Numbered from the stretch's first letter, positions 16,630 to 26,046 are shown. The stretch is 45,971 nt of DNA from Acidobacteriota bacterium (GCA_015659035.1 DQNS01000012.1:1-45971), one strand, 5' to 3'. Notes: a model not told the origin generated them from the letters alone. Numbers and translations: made by a program.

Positions 16630-19600
16630 ATGAGCTTGAGCCTGTCGCCCACACGCACCAGACGGACGGTGCTACTCGTCTTCACCCTGTGTCTTGTCGG
16701 GTTGCTGAGGGTCGGCGCGCCACGCGCCCAGCCTCAGACGTCGACCCTCGCCATTACGGGCGCCTCAATCGTCGCTCGTCCCGGCGCCGACGGGGTCTCC
16801 GGCACGATCGTCATCACGAACGGCACGATCATCGCGATCGGCAGCGGTGCCACGGTCCCACCCGGCGCGGAGGTCATCGACGCCGAGGGCCTGGTGGCCT
16901 ATGCCGGTTTTCTCGACGCCGCCACCCCAGTCGGCGCGGGCGGCAACGGCCGCGACCGGGTGTCCGGGTCGCCCACCGACATCGACCAGGACTTGACTCG
17001 CGACGCGCTCGCCGCGACGCGCAGCGTGAACCGCAAGGGCATTTTCCCCGACTACGCCGTCGGCCAGAACCTGCGCATCTCGACCGAGGACGCGGACATC
17101 TGGCGCGCTGCGGGGTTCACGGCGATCCACTCGATGCCGGCCACCGCGCTGCTCGCCGGCACCAGCGCCGTGGCGCTCCTGCTCGACTCGGCCGACGCCC
17201 CCGGCACCCGTGCAATCGTCGACGCCGACACCATGCTCGCCGCCGGCTGGCGGGCGCCCGGCGACGACTACCCGCGCAGCCTGATGGGGTCGATCGCCCA
17301 TCTGCGCCAGACCTTCCTCGACGCCCAGCACTACCGAACCGTCTGGGACATCTACCGCGAGACCGACGGTGCCTCGCGACGGCCCGGATACGACTTCGCG
17401 CTCGAAGCGCTGCAACCGGTGCTCGACGGTGCGCTCCCGGTCGTGTTTCCTGCGACCCGCCTGGACGAGATCGACCGCGCGCTCAGCCTGGCGAACGAGT
17501 TCGAGCTCCGTCTGGTGATTGATGGCGGAGAGGAAGCGACCAAGGCGACCTCACGGCTGCAGGACGCCGACGTGCCGGTCTTGCTGCGTATCGATTTTCC
17601 GGCCAAGCCCCGCCGAAACACGCCCAATCTGGAGCGGCTCGAGGCCCGCGCCCGAACCATCGGCCGCCAGGTGACCGACGCCATGGTCCAGTCGGCTCTC
17701 GGTGTCGACCGCGACACCCGGGTAACGGAGCCGGCCGGCCGCTTCAACGAGCGCCTGCGTCTGTGGCAGGAGCGGGTGGGCACACCGGCGACGCTGGCCA
17801 CATCCGGACTCTCGTTCGCGATCACCACGCGCGGTCAGCACAATGCTGGGCAGTTCCTGGCCAATCTGCGGCTGGCAATGGAGGCCGGGCTCTCGCACGA
17901 CGCCGCCCTGCGGGCCCTTACGGTTGGCCCGGCCGGCATCCTCGGAGTCGACCGTCAGCTCGGGTCACTCGAGGCGGGCAAGATCGGCAACATCGCGTTG
18001 CTCGACGGGCGTCTGGGGGAGGCGAACACGCGCGTTCGCTGGGTCGTCGTGGACGGCGTGCCATACGAGCAGGCGCCCGCCGCGGCGGACGACCCGGACG
18101 ACGACGACCAGCCTGACGAACCAGCGGCAGAAACGGCGGAGGCGGCTGGCGACGACGGCGTGCCTGTGGAGACCGATGCGAGTCGTGTGCCGGCCACCCG
18201 GACCGGCGGCGACGTCCTGATCCGCAACGCCACCGTCCTCACAATGGCCCAGCCGGGCATGCTCGAACACACCGACATCCTGGTGCGTGACGGGCTGATC
18301 GCCCAGATCGGCCGCGGTCTTGGTGCCCCAGGCGGCACCGTCGCCGTCGACGCCACCGACGCCTGGGTGATGCCGGGCATCATCGACGACCACTCGCACA
18401 TGGCGTCAGACGGCGGGATCAACGAGGGCACGTTGTCGATCACCGCCCAGGTGCGTATCGAGGACGTGCTGCACGGTGACGACCTGACCCTGTATCGCGC
18501 TGCAGCCGGCGGGGTGACAACCGCGAACGTGCTCCATGGCAGCGCCAACACGATCGGCGGACAGCGGGCCATCATCCAGATGAAATACGGCGTTCCCGCC
18601 ACCGAGCTGCAGTTCGACGACTACCCACGTGGCATCAAGTTCGCCCTCGGCGAGAACGTCACACGGCGCCGAAACCGCTTCCCCAACACCCGTATGGGCC
18701 AGGAGGCCGTCATCCGCCGGGCGCTCACCGAGGCGCAGGTCTACCAGGCGCAGTGGGATGACTACGAGGCGGAGGTCCGTCAGGCGGACCGGCGTGTCGC
18801 ACCACCCCGTCGCGATCTGCGGCTCGAGACGCTGGCCGGCATTCTGAGTGGCGAGATCCTGGTGCACAGCCACGGGTACAACGCCGACGAGCTGTTCATG
18901 CTGCTCCAGACACTCGAGGAGTTCGGAGTCCGCGAGCTCACACTCGAGCACGCGCTCGAGGCCTACAAGATCGCCCCCGAGATCGTGGCGTTCGGCAACC
19001 GTGGCGCCTTCGTCTCGACGTTCGCCGACAACTGGGCATACAAGATCGAGGCGTACGACGCCATCCCCTACAACGTGGCGCTGATTACCGAGGCGGGCGG
19101 CCGCGCCATCCTCAACTCGGACAGCGGCGAGCGGGTCCGTCGGCTCTACACTGACGCCGCCAAGATGGTGCGGTTTGGCGGATTGTCCTATCGACAGGCG
19201 CTCGAGACGATCACCGTCAACCCGGCGATGGCGCTACGGATCGACGGCTACGTCGGTTCGATCGAAGTGGGCAAACGCGCGGACCTGGCGTTGTTCAACG
19301 GGCATCCCCTGAACATCTACTCCCGCGTCTTCATGACCCTGATCGGTGGCGAGGTCGTCTTCGAGCGGCCCGGCGACCGTGGCGGACCCTTTCCGCTGGC
19401 GCCCAAGCGCCCCACCCCGTCAGGCCCGGCGCCCCGCGACGCCAACCGCCGCTACGCCATCGTCAACGCCGAGATCCACCCGGTGTCCGGTCCGACGATT
19501 CCAGACGGCACCCTGGTGTTCGAGGACGGTCGCATCACCGCGATCGGGGCCGACGTCACGCCACCGGCCGGTGCCACGGTGGTCGATGCTGAGGGAATGT

Positions 19601-20679
19601 CGGTCTATCCCGGGCTGATCGACGGCGGCACGACGCTCGGTCTGAACGAGATCGGCGGTGTCGCGGTGACCCAGGACTCCGCCGAGAGCGGCGTCATCCA
19701 GCCGGACCTTCGGGCCGCCGTGGCGGTCAAACCGGACTCCGAGCTGATCCCGGTCGCCCGGTTCACCGGAATCACGTCGGCCGTCTCGGCGCCGACCGGC
19801 GGCCTGGTGCCGGGACAGGCGGCGCTGATCCAGCTCGCCGGCTGGACACCGGCCGAGCTGGCGTATGTCGACCGGCTCGCGTTGCAGATCAATATCCCGA
19901 ACGGGGCCGGCGCGCTCGACATCGGAGCACTGCTGGGCCAGAACCGTGGCTCGGACGACGACGCACCGACCGCCGACGAGCAGCTGGAACGGTTGCGGGA
20001 GCTGTTCGCCGAGGCACGGAGCTATGCGGATCAACGAGACCAGGCGACCCAGGCCGACCCGCGGCTCGTGTCGTACGACCCGGCGCTGGAGGCGTTGATC
20101 CCGTATGCCCGGCGGGAGAAACCGGTCATCCTGAGCGCGAACTCCGCCGCGGCGATTCTGGTGGCGATCGATCTGGCGGCCGAGCTCGACGTACGGGCGA
20201 TCCTGCGCGGTGGTCAGGAGGCCTGGCGGGTCGCCGACGAGATCGCCGACGCCGGGCTGGCCGTCCTGCTGAGCCCGCTCACGCGGTCGCCCAGCGACCC
20301 CTACGATCCATACGACTCCGTGTATGCGAGCCCGCTGCGGTTACACGAGGCGGGGGTCCTGTTCGGGTTCCAGAGCAACAGCGGGTCCGGCTCCCGTCAG
20401 CTGCCGTTCCACGCCGGGATGGCGGTGGCCTTCGGGCTGCCGAGAGACGTCGCCCTGCGGTCGGTGACCCTCAGCACGGCCGAGATCCTCGGTGTCGACG
20501 ACCAGGTAGGCTCGCTCGATGTGGGCAAGCGCGCCGACATCATCATCACGGACGGCGACCCGCTCCAGGCGATGTCCAACGTCCGGTATATGTTCATCGA
20601 CGGCCAACCGGTGGACGTCGACGACAACAAGCACACGCGACTATATCGGCAGTACCAGCAGCGTCTGAGCGGGCAGTGA
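16630..20679 (+). CDS. Exported triple amidohydrolase-like protein (only the middle module has a metal site)
   Basis: 1349 residues from ATG 16630, which has GAGGAG 8 bases upstream; an in-frame GTG at 16621 overlaps that site. A signal peptide covers about 1-37. Three modules of the imidazolonepropionase-like amidohydrolase family follow: about 40-480, 515-925 and 935-1349. Each opens with a beta-sandwich strand set such as TDILVRDGLIAQIGRGLGAP and closes with a GxLxxGKRADLA-type segment. Only module 2 has the HxH metal site (H588-S-H590), a later HSH (746-748) and an Asp in LNSDSGE (831). Modules 1 and 3 have GFLDAATP and GLIDGGTT at the HxH position. An acidic linker (about 485-515) joins modules 1 and 2. 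Substrate unknown. Confidence 0.9.
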   Translation: MSLSLSPTRTRRTVLLVFTLCLVGLLRVGAPRAQPQTSTLAITGASIVARPGADGVSGTIVITNGTIIAIGSGATVPPGAEVIDAEGLVAYAGFLDAATPVGAGGNGRDRVSGSPTDIDQDLTRDALAATRSVNRKGIFPDYAVGQNLRISTEDADIWRAAGFTAIHSMPATALLAGTSAVALLLDSADAPGTRAIVDADTMLAAGWRAPGDDYPRSLMGSIAHLRQTFLDAQHYRTVWDIYRETDGASRRPGYDFALEALQPVLDGALPVVFPATRLDEIDRALSLANEFELRLVIDGGEEATKATSRLQDADVPVLLRIDFPAKPRRNTPNLERLEARARTIGRQVTDAMVQSALGVDRDTRVTEPAGRFNERLRLWQERVGTPATLATSGLSFAITTRGQHNAGQFLANLRLAMEAGLSHDAALRALTVGPAGILGVDRQLGSLEAGKIGNIALLDGRLGEANTRVRWVVVDGVPYEQAPAAADDPDDDDQPDEPAAETAEAAGDDGVPVETDASRVPATRTGGDVLIRNATVLTMAQPGMLEHTDILVRDGLIAQIGRGLGAPGGTVAVDATDAWVMPGIIDDHSHMASDGGINEGTLSITAQVRIEDVLHGDDLTLYRAAAGGVTTANVLHGSANTIGGQRAIIQMKYGVPATELQFDDYPRGIKFALGENVTRRRNRFPNTRMGQEAVIRRALTEAQVYQAQWDDYEAEVRQADRRVAPPRRDLRLETLAGILSGEILVHSHGYNADELFMLLQTLEEFGVRELTLEHALEAYKIAPEIVAFGNRGAFVSTFADNWAYKIEAYDAIPYNVALITEAGGRAILNSDSGERVRRLYTDAAKMVRFGGLSYRQALETITVNPAMALRIDGYVGSIEVGKRADLALFNGHPLNIYSRVFMTLIGGEVVFERPGDRGGPFPLAPKRPTPSGPAPRDANRRYAIVNAEIHPVSGPTIPDGTLVFEDGRITAIGADVTPPAGATVVDAEGMSVYPGLIDGGTTLGLNEIGGVAVTQDSAESGVIQPDLRAAVAVKPDSELIPVARFTGITSAVSAPTGGLVPGQAALIQLAGWTPAELAYVDRLALQINIPNGAGALDIGALLGQNRGSDDDAPTADEQLERLRELFAEARSYADQRDQATQADPRLVSYDPALEALIPYARREKPVILSANSAAAILVAIDLAAELDVRAILRGGQEAWRVADEIADAGLAVLLSPLTRSPSDPYDPYDSVYASPLRLHEAGVLFGFQSNSGSGSRQLPFHAGMAVAFGLPRDVALRSVTLSTAEILGVDDQVGSLDVGKRADIIITDGDPLQAMSNVRYMFIDGQPVDVDDNKHTRLYRQYQQRLSGQ

Positions 20680-21488
20680 GGCCGGACGAAGCCGACATCG
20701 TCACCCTGGTCGGCGTGCGGCTGATCCGGCACGGCAAGACGATCCTCGACGGCCTCGACTGGCGGGTGCGACCGGGCGAACGCTGGGTCATGCTCGGCCC
20801 GAACGGATCGGGCAAGACCTGCCTCTGCCAGATCATCTCGTTCTACCTGCACCCGTCGGCCGGGTCGGTTTCAGTGCTTGGCGGCGAGCTCGGCCACGTC
20901 GACGTCCGCGCGCTGCGGCTCCGTATCGGCCTGACCAGCGCGGCACTCGCCGCGATGATGCAGCCGAGGCTGACGGCTGAACAGATCGTCGTCGCCGGCA
21001 AGCATGCCGCACTCGCCCACTGGTGGCACACCTACGACGAGACGGACTGGACGCAGGCCCGCGGCAGCTTGGCGCGTGTCGGTTGCCTCGACCACGCCGG
21101 CCAGCGCTTCGGTACCCTCTCATCCGGAGAGCGTCAGCGAGTGCTGCTCGCGCGCGCGCTGATGGGAGACCCCAGCTTGCTCGTGCTGGACGAGCCGACC
21201 GCCGGGCTCGACCTGACGGGTCGCGAGCAGCTGATCCAAACCCTGGCCGGACTGGCTCAAGACCGCCTCGTGCCGGCGGTGGTGGTGGTGACTCACCACG
21301 TCGACGAAATTCCGCCCGGATTCACCCACGCCTTGCTGCTCGCGTCGGGGCGGATCGTGGCCGCAGGGCCGGTCGCGCAGGTGCTCACCAGAGATCGGTT
21401 GTCAGCCTGTTTCGGCCTGGCACTGAATGTCGAACACCGTCGCGGCCGATGGCGCGCCTGGGCAACCGGTGTCGCCGACCCCCTATGA
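20676..21488 (+). CDS. ABC transporter ATP-binding protein
   Basis: 270 residues from a GTG that overlaps the amidohydrolase stop (GTGA). It has Walker A GPNGSGKT (41-48), signature LSSGERQ (148-154), Walker B LLVLDEP (168-174), the D-loop AGLDL and the switch histidine in VVVTHHVDE. The sequence is closest to the ModF/YlmA-like ATPases with an iron-chelate-like HWWHTYDETDW segment between Q-loop and signature. No permease gene lies nearby, so its transporter partner, if any, is elsewhere. The start overlap suggests coupling to the upstream gene, though a functional link is not evident. Confidence 0.88.
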   Translation: MRPDEADIVTLVGVRLIRHGKTILDGLDWRVRPGERWVMLGPNGSGKTCLCQIISFYLHPSAGSVSVLGGELGHVDVRALRLRIGLTSAALAAMMQPRLTAEQIVVAGKHAALAHWWHTYDETDWTQARGSLARVGCLDHAGQRFGTLSSGERQRVLLARALMGDPSLLVLDEPTAGLDLTGREQLIQTLAGLAQDRLVPAVVVVTHHVDEIPPGFTHALLLASGRIVAAGPVAQVLTRDRLSACFGLALNVEHRRGRWRAWATGVADPL

Positions 21489-21530
21489 GGACATACCTAC
21501 TCTCTTACGTGACTCGATACGTGGAATCGA

Positions 21531-21906
21531 GGAAGATTCCATCCTCAGCCGACCGCGACTGTCCCGCATCTACTATCGAGGGACGTTCTTCGACTACCCG
21601 TTGAAGCCGGTCAACGCGCTGCTCGGCCTCGGACCGCTGGAGGCCGCCCGGATCGGATGTTCCTATCTGCGCGCACAGATCTGGCCCAGCCCCGAAGAGG
21701 TCAACTTCGAACAGTGAGTCAGCAATCGCTTCGGCACGAGACTCTTCCAGATCTTCTTCAAGAGCTATGCTGATGGTGGTCTTCGCCCGCCCAACGGATG
21801 GTGGCTGGCGACACGCGGCATTCTCTTTCATCAGCTCTACTGTCTGTACAGTGGCGCCGTGTACGTCGTCTCGGCCGTTCAGCACCGCCTCGGCCTTTCG
21901 CGCTGA
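21531..21906 (+). pseudogene. Chimeric remnant: FAD-dependent oxidoreductase N-part joined to another C-terminus
   Basis: The frame encodes RPRLSRIYYRGTFFDYPLKP, then VNALLGLGPLEAARI and EEVNFEQ, then TGA (21715-21717), then VSNRFGTRLFQIFFKSY. This order matches the FAD-dependent oxidoreductases resembling UDP-galactopyranose mutase or protoporphyrinogen oxidase; at the stop they have Trp (FEQW-V-NRFG). After FFKSY the expected TEKVWG continuation is missing. The frame instead gives NGWWLATRGILFHQLYCLYS and ends at TGA 21904-21906, which resembles a membrane glycosyltransferase tail (low certainty). The FAD-binding N-terminus is missing too. An internal deletion joining two neighbouring genes would explain it. 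Confidence 0.65.
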
Positions 21907-21909
21907 GCG

Positions 21910-23035
21910 TCAATCACCGGCGACCGGCACGCTGTCCCGCAGCTCGCGGACGACCGAGTCGACAACTCGCGTGAAATCGCCGGTGTCGGCATAGACTCGC
22001 CGCTGCCGGGCGCAGCTGGGTCCCGTCTTCATGACCTCGCGGACGCGCATCAGCTCGGCGTGGCTGCCGAGCTGTTCGGACACCGGTTCGAGCGACTCGA
22101 TCAGCCGGCCGATGCTCTCGGCCAGCGGCTCCAGCCGCCCGTCCTCATCGATGATCACCTCGGCGTCGAGCGCCCAGCGCGCCGCCCTCCACTTGTTCTC
22201 GCGCACGATCCAGTAGCGCTGCAACGGCAGGTAGATGCCTTCGTCGTACTGGTCGCCCAGCCAGACCACCAGCGCTTGGATCATCGCGGTCATGGCAATG
22301 ATGTCGTCGAGCGTCGGCAGCCCGTCGCAGATCCGGACCTCGACGGTGCCGAACTCGGGGTGCGGGCGCACGCCCACCAAATCTCCCGCACCGACTCGAT
22401 GGCCCGCGCGTTGACCAGCGTGATCATCAGCCGCTGGAACTCGGCCCAGTTCAGCAGACGATACGGCAACCCCGCGGTGGGGAGACTCTCGAAGATCTTC
22501 ACCCGGCACGACGCGAGCCCCGTCTCCTCCCCCTCGAAGTATGGCGAGCTGGCCGACAGCGCAAGCAGGTGCGGGATATAGGTGCTGAGCGAGTTGAAGG
22601 TCGCGGTCGCCTTTTCCCCGCTCGCGATCCCCACGTGAACATGGAGCCCGAAGATCATCAAGCGTCGGGCGGGCCACTGGCAGCGGTTGACCAGCAGGTG
22701 ATACCGCTCCTTCTGGGTGATGTCCTGTTCGGCCCATCTCGAGAACGGATGCGTACCGACACAGGCCAGCTCCTAGCCCAGCTCGTCACACAGCGCCAGG
22801 AGCGAACGAAGTCGGTCGGACAGCTCGCACCGCACCATCTCGATGTTCGCGCACACGTCGGTGTTGAGCTCGATGGTCGACGCGATCAGCTCCGGCTTGA
22901 CGCGGTTGATGTCTGTGACGTGTTCCAGGATCCGGGACGCACCAGAAACGAGGTTCTTCGTCTCCGGGTCGATGATCTGCAGCTCGACCGCGACGCCGAC
23001 CGTGGCAGTCGGGACCCGTTGAAGTGGATGCGCAT
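21910..23035 (-). pseudogene. Glutamate-cysteine ligase type 2 (YbdK-like) with frameshifts and a stop
   Basis: Pieces in three frames line up in order with the carboxylate-amine ligase GCS2 family. The start is MRIHFNGS (ATG 23033-23035). Next come TVGVAVELQIIDPETKNLVS (after a frameshift near 23015) and INRVKPELIASTIELNTDVC. A TAG at 22773-22775 sits where Leu is expected (CDELG-x-ELACVGTHPF). The frame resumes with LMIFGLHVHVGIASGEKATA and AGLPYRLLNWAEFQRLMIT. A one-base deletion near 22376 shifts REIWW into GVRPHPEFGTVEVRICDGLP. It ends RELRDSVPVAGD. Overall length (about 375 codons) matches the intact family. Three separate lesions argue for a true pseudogene. Confidence 0.85.
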
Positions 23036-23150
23036 CCGGAGGCCTAGCAGCCCGGTCAGTATATCCGGGCGGTGGGAACACACCGCGGGCGGGCCGGGCG
23101 GCGGCGGCGCCCCGAGGCACGAGCGCCTTTGCGATCACTACACTAGAAAG

Positions 23151-23585
23151 GTGACCCGCTTCAGAACGCCCCGAACGGCGCTCACCCGCTACGTGCTGTA
23201 TCAGATCCCGGGTGGGCTGCTGGCGGCGGCGGGCGCGCTGCTGCTTCACCGCTGGGTCGGTCTGCCGGGGTGGGTCGCCATCGCGCTGGTGGTCGGCTGG
23301 GCCCTGAAGGACGCGGCGCTGTATCCGTTCCTGCGCGCCTCATACGAACCACATTCGGGCAGTGTCATCGAACGGCTGGTCGGACTCGGGGGTATCGCCG
23401 TCGAGCCGCTGGCACCGCGCGGTTACGTGCGGATCCGCGGCGAGCTGTGGCTGGCGGAACCGATCGCCACCGACGTGGAGATCCCACGCGGGCATCCAGT
23501 GACCGTCGACGGGGTGCGCGGCACGACCCTGCTGGTACGACCAACCGGATCCATAAGGAACATCGCAACGGATCGCAACGCTTGA
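23151..23585 (+). CDS. NfeD-like membrane protein
   Basis: 144 residues from a GTG at 23151, the first plausible start before the hydrophobic part; the upstream open frame only runs antisense through the GCS2 pseudogene. Two membrane helices (about 20-36 and 40-57, GGLLAAAGALLLHRWVGLP and WVAIALVVGWALKDAAL). A C-terminal OB-like fold (about 85-140) has the NfeD-type words GIAVEPLAPRGYVRIRGELW and GTTLLVRP. Short NfeD proteins work with SPFH/stomatin proteins in membrane organisation; no stomatin gene is in the window. The start is uncertain because spacing to GAAAG is short. Confidence 0.7.
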   Translation: MTRFRTPRTALTRYVLYQIPGGLLAAAGALLLHRWVGLPGWVAIALVVGWALKDAALYPFLRASYEPHSGSVIERLVGLGGIAVEPLAPRGYVRIRGELWLAEPIATDVEIPRGHPVTVDGVRGTTLLVRPTGSIRNIATDRNA

Positions 23586-23615
23586 AACGGCTTTTCGCGG
23601 GCGCCTCGGGAAGTT

Positions 23616-23713
23616 GTCTCGTCCCCGCGTAGCGGGGCTGTGAGAAAAGCTCGTCTAGCGCTAGCGAGGCGGAGCCACCTGGGTCGGGACGGTCTGAGGC
23701 GGAGCCTCGCTAG
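23616..23713 (-). repeat. Family B bipartite repeat, copy 1
   Basis: 98 bases made of a CCCCGCGTAGCGGGG hairpin, a short A-rich spacer and an inverted pair TAGCGAGGC / GCCTCGCTA around GGTCGGGACGGTCTGA. A copy with few changes is at 32813-32903 and a fragment at 30233-30254. Each lies just at the 3-prime end of a minus-strand gene. Here it begins 2 bases after the stop codon of the epimerase gene. It could act as a 3-prime stabiliser or terminator; no open frame in it looks real. Confidence 0.88.
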
Positions 23714-23715
23714 AG

Positions 23716-24651
23716 CTAGACGGCCTGCGTCTCGAACCAGGCCATCGTGAGACGCAACCCCTCTTCCAGCGATACGATCGGCTCGTAGCCCAGCAACTCG
23801 CGGGCGCGTGTGATGTCGGCCTGCGAGTCGCGCACGTCGCCAATGCGCGGGTCGGTGAACCGCGGCTCGAGGTCGCCCCTGGTTTGCTCCCGCATCATCC
23901 GGTACAACGCGTTCAGCGAGATGCGGCTCCCACACGACACGTTGATGACCCGCCCCACAGCTCGCTGCGCCGTGCAGGCGCGCAACGTCCCATCGACGAC
24001 GTTGCGCACATATGTGAAGTCACGGGTCTGCTCGCCGTCCCCGTAGATGGTTGGCTGCCGATGCTCGGCGAGACATCGCGCGAACCGTGAGATGACCCCT
24101 GAATACGGTGACGACGGGTCCTGACGGGGCCCGAACACGTTGAAGTAGCGCACGGCCACCGTCTCCAGACCGTGCAGCTCGTAGAACAGCTTCCCGTACT
24201 GCTCCCCGATCAGCTTCTGCAAGGCATAGGGAGAAAGGGGGGCCGGCGGCATGTCCTCCTGCTTCGGAAGCGTGGCCGTGTTGCCATAGATCGACGACGA
24301 GCTGGCGAACACAACGCGTTTCACCGCGTGACGCTGCGCGGCGACAAACAGGCTCAGGGTGCCGGTGACATTTGCGTGGTTGGTCGCGATCGGCTCGGCA
24401 ACCGAGCGCGGCACGGACGGAATGGCTGCCAGGTGTACCACGTAGTCGACACCGCAGGTGGCGCGATCGGCCACCGCCGAATCCGCCAGGTCGCCGACCA
24501 TCAGGTCCACGCCGGGGACGTGCGCCAGGTTGTCGCGTCGGCCGGTGACCAGACTGTCGACCACGCGCACCTGCTCACCGCGCGACACGAGCTCTTCGAC
24601 CACGTGCGAGCCGATGAACCCGGCACCGCCGGTCACCAGATACGTCGCCAT
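23716..24651 (-). CDS. NAD-dependent sugar epimerase (UDP-hexose 4-epimerase family)
   Basis: 311 residues of the extended short-chain dehydrogenase family. NAD-binding TGGAGFIGS at 7-15, catalytic Tyr142 and Lys146 in SPYALQK, the preceding SSSSIYG serine cluster, and the substrate-binding words RYFNVFGPRQDPSSPYSGVI and IYGDGEQTRDFTYVRNVV. The phrase AAIPSVPRSV near 76-84 is typical of UDP-GlcNAc/UDP-Glc 4-epimerases of the WbpP type, so a role in surface polysaccharide sugar supply is likely. The substrate cannot be fixed from sequence. Stop codon TAG abuts the family B repeat. Confidence 0.93.
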   Translation of the reverse strand: MATYLVTGGAGFIGSHVVEELVSRGEQVRVVDSLVTGRRDNLAHVPGVDLMVGDLADSAVADRATCGVDYVVHLAAIPSVPRSVAEPIATNHANVTGTLSLFVAAQRHAVKRVVFASSSSIYGNTATLPKQEDMPPAPLSPYALQKLIGEQYGKLFYELHGLETVAVRYFNVFGPRQDPSSPYSGVISRFARCLAEHRQPTIYGDGEQTRDFTYVRNVVDGTLRACTAQRAVGRVINVSCGSRISLNALYRMMREQTRGDLEPRFTDPRIGDVRDSQADITRARELLGYEPIVSLEEGLRLTMAWFETQAV

Positions 24652-24660
24652 GTGTAGGTA

Positions 24661-25800
24661 TCAGAACGTTGGAAAGGCACCACGGGGGATCCCGGGTACC
24701 ACACGCAGCGCGTTCTCGTAGTAGACCTTCCGTAGGATGTCGTCTGACAACCCGATGCCATAGAGCTTCCAGAACGCGTGATACCGCCGATAGTAGTCGA
24801 AGTATTCGTCCCGCGTCTCGAAGGTCCGCCAGTAGTAGGGAAACTCATCCGCGGCATACGAGTCCTTGCCGAACAGGACCCGGTCCGCGTACTCGGCGAA
24901 GAAGGCCCGCGCGGCGAGCGGCTGCCGACCGAGCTCGTAAAGAATGGCGCCGGTCTCGACCACGACGTTGGGAAGCCGGTCGAGCATGGCACCGAGCCGG
25001 CCAAGGTCGTTCGCATGCCAGCCCATGTGCGCGGCGATGAACCGTGTCTCCGGATGCCGCTCGAACAACCGGTCCCGTTCGGCCATGATCGCCTCGAAGC
25101 TCGGGTAGCGATCCGACGGGAGACGGCGACCAGGCCGCACGATCAGCTCGAGCCACCGCTCGTTGTAACGGTCGACCGGTTGAGAGAACTCGCTCGGCTC
25201 GCCCGTGTGGATCAGCACCGGGATGTCCAGCCGGGCACACATCTCCCAGACCGGGTTAAGCTCGAGGTGGTCTACCGGCACCCGCCGCCCCTGGGGGTCA
25301 CGCACGGTCAAACCGAAGTTCTTGAACAACTTCAGCCCGACGGCACCTGCTGCCACGTCCCGTTCGAGCTGGGCCGCCGCCCGGTCGCCAAAGCCGGGCG
25401 TCACACCGTTGCCGAAGTCCAGGTTGGCAAAGACGACCATCCGACCCGGATGCGGGCTCTCGCGGATCGCTTGCACCCCGCGGGCAAGTGTCGCGCCGTT
25501 TCCCCCGCTCAGGTTCACGAGCACCTGGAGGTTCAGCTCGTCCATTTCGCGGACAATGGTGCTCCACCGCTCACCCGAGAGCCCGGGACGGTGGTGGCTG
25601 TGGATATCCACGACCGGAAACTTCGCGCTCGGCACAGGGTGCTGGGGCACCACCAAGGTGGACCGCGGCGTGTACTCCTCGACCGTCAGTGACCGGTCAT
25701 CTGCCCGCGCCCCGCCGCGCCGGTTCGTCTGCGCGGTCAGCGATACCGCCACACCAATGAGCGTGATCACGCAGACCACGATGATTCCCCGCCGCATCAT
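24661..25800 (-). CDS. Exported amidohydrolase-2 family metal-dependent hydrolase
   Basis: 379 residues from ATG 25798-25800, behind a GGGGGAA site; the following codon is also ATG. A signal peptide or anchor covers about 4-22. The TIM-barrel metal site is seen as VVDIHSHH (H67, H69), with later ligand candidates in LIHTGEPSEF and FIAAHMGWHAND and a terminal Asp in VLFGKDSY. This fits the amidohydrolase-2 (ACMSD-like) group. The C-terminal DILRKVYYENALRVVPG helix is typical. It lies 9 bases upstream of the epimerase gene on the same strand and may be cotranscribed. Substrate unknown. Confidence 0.9.
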   Translation of the reverse strand: MMRRGIIVVCVITLIGVAVSLTAQTNRRGGARADDRSLTVEEYTPRSTLVVPQHPVPSAKFPVVDIHSHHRPGLSGERWSTIVREMDELNLQVLVNLSGGNGATLARGVQAIRESPHPGRMVVFANLDFGNGVTPGFGDRAAAQLERDVAAGAVGLKLFKNFGLTVRDPQGRRVPVDHLELNPVWEMCARLDIPVLIHTGEPSEFSQPVDRYNERWLELIVRPGRRLPSDRYPSFEAIMAERDRLFERHPETRFIAAHMGWHANDLGRLGAMLDRLPNVVVETGAILYELGRQPLAARAFFAEYADRVLFGKDSYAADEFPYYWRTFETRDEYFDYYRRYHAFWKLYGIGLSDDILRKVYYENALRVVPGIPRGAFPTF

Positions 25801-25894
25801 GATGTGCTTCCCCCTTGCAGGTTCGCGTTGAATCGGAGCGAAGCCCCCCTGTTCCTGGTTCCTGTACGGTCCCACACGAGAATCTAAGGGCCCA

Positions 25895-26037
25895 CGCAAG
25901 AATAACTTCCCATTTTCGGCCGCCGATGCATCCCGTCTGGCGGCGTTGCTCGTCGGTCGAATACTGCCCGTATGCGCCCTCCTCGCGCCTTGTCAGCCGA
26001 GCGCCTCGACGCCCCACAACGGGAACTTATTCTTGCG
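25895..26037. repeat. MITE-like element bounded by 17-bp inverted repeats
   Basis: CGCAAGAATAACTTCCC (25895-25911) is mirrored by GGGAACTTATTCTTGCG (26021-26037), with one mismatch in 17. The 109 bases between contain no plausible gene. The AT-rich ends stand out in this GC-rich DNA. No transposase and no clear target duplication were seen, so a non-autonomous mobile element is a guess. It is part of the 352-base gap between the amidohydrolase gene and rnpB. Confidence 0.55.
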
Positions 26038-26046
26038 CGGACCCTC

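Noticed and set aside
20676..21488. Amidohydrolase plus ABC ATPase as a two-gene transport-and-degradation system
   Set aside because: The start/stop overlap suggests coupling, but there is no permease or binding protein and no shared substrate clue, so a system cannot be claimed.
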